From Lineus longissimus (Eukaryota; Nemertea; Pilidiophora; Heteronemertea; Lineidae), in assembly GCF_910592395.1 (NCBI RefSeq), contig NC_088320.1, positions 14,818,501-14,882,500 on the forward strand: a stretch of DNA of 64,000 nt, read 5' to 3'. Shown in pieces: positions 60,775 to 64,000 of this stretch. The first letter of the stretch is position 1. Every line of letters begins with the position of its first letter. The notes beneath the pieces are model-generated. The model was not told where the DNA came from, made no database searches, and saw only the letters and a program-made list of their open reading frames with translations. The position numbers were made by a program, and so were the translations under genes.

Positions 60775-62274
60775 ATAAACAAGCACCCAAAAATGATTAT
60801 ACCCTGCAGAAGACCTCATGGATGAGGAGGCTTCTTCTGTACAAGTATCATCTGGGAACGCATTTCTGGTTATGCCAAAAATAATGAAGGATTATTGAAG
60901 AGCTACATACATCAAGTATCAGCTATTGTTTATCACATGATAAGTTGATAACTGTAGCATCATGCTTGGTACATTTGGAACCTTGTTGATCTTGCCATGT
61001 AATGTTTAGCCCTAATATGAGAAACAAAAGCATTTTTTGCTAGCAAGGAAGCCAACCAGCTGATTATTCTCTGCCGAAAACCTTATCAATGCGTGAATAA
61101 GGGTCATTGCTAGGGCAAACTTTTCCAATGGGCCTAAGGGTTGACCATAGGCACCACCATTTTGGCTAGAACTTGAAATCTAAAAGGAATTTCAAGGGTT
61201 GGAGTCGGTTGCTTGCTTTCAAGAGAACAGCCTCTGAGGTTTTGAATCGGTATTCACTTCATTTTGAAGGACTTTTAATTGTTTCTAACCTTTAATGGTG
61301 GTGCGTATGGCCAATCCATACTCATGAGGATTTGAAAGGAACGAGTTTGGAATCAACCTTGCACTGAAGGCCTATGTACAGACATGGGCATAGGCCTACA
61401 CATGTGTATGCTAGTTCCAGGAATTAACAGCCAACATGGCAATAAACAGATATGAACAGCTTGGTGAAATGACATTATATTCATATCACATGAAGTGTTT
61501 CATAAAGTGACTTAAAATGCAGTTATAGGAGACATACTGTCCGCTTTGGTTACACGTGGACACGTACAGTTATAACTGTCCGCTAAGTGCATACTGTAAC
61601 CATAGCGGACAGTCACACAGGTGCACAGAGGTAACCATAGCGGACAGTCTGCCGTATATTTTTGCATTTTAAGTCACTTTATAGAACACTTTAAGCCAAG
61701 AGCGTGTTATCACATCTACTATTCTGGTGTACATGCTACACAACACAGCCCGTGCAATAATCTCCACAACTTAGGCAATTATGGTAAAAATAAGCGCAAA
61801 AAGTGCCAATAATTCGGCATACAATTACAAAAACACGGATTTTGTCGTCTCCCTACTTTTTATCTCCCTTTTTGATTATGATATAGGCCTACTCTGAGGA
61901 CGCCATTAAGCCGGTTTTGATGCGTCTGTTTTGCATAGGCCTGTTACACCTAGCTTTTGTACAGGCGCCATGGTGTCTGCCAGTACATTTCTAATACTCT
62001 AGGTGTGATGTAAAGTTATGATTTTTAGCTTGATTGCAGTATATTGCGATTCTTTAACCCATACACGTCATCAATTTGGATAACGTTGCGTAGGAATTAT
62101 TGCAATAACGTAACATCTTCCTGAAATCAATTGACATTAACAAAAACCTTCCCTGGTTTATTTCAGGGTCAAAGGCTGGTAAGGTTGAATCAGTAGACAT
62201 CGCAACACCCGGCGGCCGCCAAGGGTTTCTTGTGCGAGGAGAAAAAGCAACTCTAACGGTTGTGTTCACTTCGT
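60775..62274 (+). pseudogene. NPC2-like gene, copy D: exon 2 only (62167-62274), exon 1 and promoter deleted
   Basis: Exon 2 is intact with its acceptor and donor and encodes GSKAGKVESV...RGEKATL. About 940 bp present in the other units, from upstream flank through the TATA box, exon 1 and part of intron 1, is missing at the junction 61013/61014 (GCCCT joined to AATATGAGAAAC). No start codon or signal peptide remains. Exons 3 and 4 would lie beyond the window. RGEK in exon 2 is shared with copy B, against RGKK in A and C. Confidence 0.8.
61355..61630. repeat. Invertible segment, reverse orientation (unit D)
   Basis: 276 bp, same orientation as in unit B, without the B-specific 316-bp insertion next to it. 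Confidence 0.85.
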
Positions 62275-62392
62275 GTAAGTATAGTAGAAACGCCATCATC
62301 AAGAAATTCACCGGCTATTTGCCTCGACTGCGATGGGTGGTTTCTTGGCACCACCCTTTTTATGTATTGGTGCTATTCACGATGACGTCGCG

Positions 62393-64000
62393 TTGATTCC
62401 TGTGTTGTCTATTATTCACCGACACAATGCCATAAGGCCCACATCTTCTATTGCGTTTCACCATTAAGAATATCTTTGCTGCCTCCACTAAAATGGGGCC
62501 GGTCCACTGTGCATCAACATCTACATTGGGGACTCTTTAATTCCTATCCAAATAAGCCATGCCATAGGCCCTGAAAACAGAAACATCGATTTATTCTCTG
62601 TTACATACAATTGAATATGAACATTTATTACAGAAATATCATCTGAATTATTGTTTTTTATGAATTTACATTTGACAAAATTAATGAAAATTTTGCGGAC
62701 AGTTTTTTTTGCCGAAAAGTGTCAAATATTTATTTACAAGGTTATATGGGGTTTTCTTTGCAGAAATAGAATTTTCATGCAAAACTCCCCAACTTTCATA
62801 TACATTATAACCTTTTAGGACCATTAGAAAGGATTTTTCTCTTTTTTCAAATTACCTTCCGAACTTTTTAATTTTACCTGGGGAAATTTGACCGTTTAAG
62901 GGTTAATCCGGCGGTCTTATGGGCGATCGTATGACTTATGACACGTCTCTTTGCCAGTCACGTGTCACTTTTGTTTCTATAAATTTAAAACATTTTTAGG
63001 CCCACCAACTAGTTATAAGTTTGAGAACCTTTCTTAGCATTTTGGAGATACCGTATACCTGTTACAAACACACACAAATAAATTCCTTGTCGTGAATTTT
63101 GACATGATATTTTGACACCTGCTAAAACTTGTACACAGACAAATTAATGTCATTTATAGCTTATTTTCGCAATCAAATTTTTATACACGATGACATATGA
63201 CTGATATCGACAGCGAGACAGCAACCCAGGGAAGGCTTGGATTGAGGTCTGTACGATATCCCGAGGCAAAATTGAAGTCCTGGTGTTTATTATTTTATGA
63301 TTGAATTACGTGCGATATCAAGTGACGTCATCGATGTGTATGCAAATTTTTATTACCTAGTCAGAGAGCTTTTATTTTTAGATATTACCAGAGGTCGATG
63401 TAATCGAACTTAGGAGCTGGCAATGACAACTGGTAGACGAGGTTGGCTGAACAGTGTAGCTCAAAACCTACAACTTATGATATCTTCTTAACTATTCAAT
63501 CGTTTTCAATGCGATTTGCACAAGGTTGTCGCAAATGGTGTTGTCTGTATGATCATGATGATTACAATTAAGTGCATTATTGTCTTCATTATTTAATCGC
63601 CAATTTACAAAAGGTCCAAAAAATACTTTTTTATTTCTTGAAAAAAAACACAAAAAAGCAATGGTGTTGTAGTACAGCAAATAAGAAGACTTCCTGGTGT
63701 GTTTTCATGTTGATATCTTACACTAGTTCAGAAATAGCAGACTTTTTGTGATTGAATATCAACCTTGGATAATTCATTGTGGTGACTTCTGAAACTGTTT
63801 CACTACACTGTAAGCTAAGAACATGGCTACCCTCCTAAGGAACTGGTCACACACAATTGTATCCACATAACATAACATAATTATACACAACCAGCAAGAT
63901 TTAACAAAGAGTGTTCTTTATGATTTGTGCTAAAACACATCTATTCAACAGCCGTGGAAGTGTAATAAGTGACCAGTTGTCCAGTTCATAACGGTGTCAA
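62393..64000. other. Long-form intron 2 segment, unit D (runs off window)
   Basis: Collinear with 18766-20716 of unit B. No gene seen. Small indels separate the two copies. Confidence 0.7.

Overview
The window is nuclear DNA of an animal, most likely a marine invertebrate. It holds spliced genes with GT-AG introns, a class A GPCR family, an NPC2/ML-domain family, MITE-like foldbacks and poly-C tracts. I cannot name the species from sequence alone.

Two layers are superimposed. The first is a host tandem array. Four units start at about 5686 (A), 15893 (B), 31165 (C) and 60775 (D). Each has a four-exon plus-strand gene for a secreted NPC2/ML-type lipid-binding protein. This is followed by one or two single-exon minus-strand class A GPCR genes with N- and C-terminal GPCR debris. 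NPC2 copies A, B and C are intact (145 aa each). Copy D has lost its promoter and exon 1 and runs off the window. GPCR copies at 12591, 25117 and 56639 are intact; the one at 28527-29569 is frameshifted. Three independent markers alternate A/C versus B/D (a 276-bp inverted segment, intron-2 length, an exon-2 residue; a spacer MITE agrees). The array therefore appears to have grown as a two-unit higher-order repeat.

The second layer is two Polinton/Maverick elements. A complete one (36905-55566, 18.66 kb) sits in unit C with a GACTTC target-site duplication; the unoccupied site is visible in units A and B. It encodes protein-primed DNA polymerase B, retroviral-type integrase with chromodomain, packaging ATPase, major capsid protein, two penton-like proteins, an HNH nuclease and several conserved hypotheticals. 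No maturation protease was found. The other element (1-5685) is cut by the window edge. It lies in the opposite orientation, is nearly identical over four full genes, and ends at unit A.

The most striking signal is a 30-bp twin-hairpin repeat (GGAC-TTC-GTCC followed by GAGC-ATA-GCTC). It is scattered through the Polinton genes in both orientations and in five of the six reading frames. Copies carry base changes that remove the stop codon their frame would otherwise contain. Some show paired stem substitutions, and one copy is present in one Polinton and cleanly absent from the other. It behaves like a tiny, frame-preserving palindromic insertion element confined to this transposon/virus.
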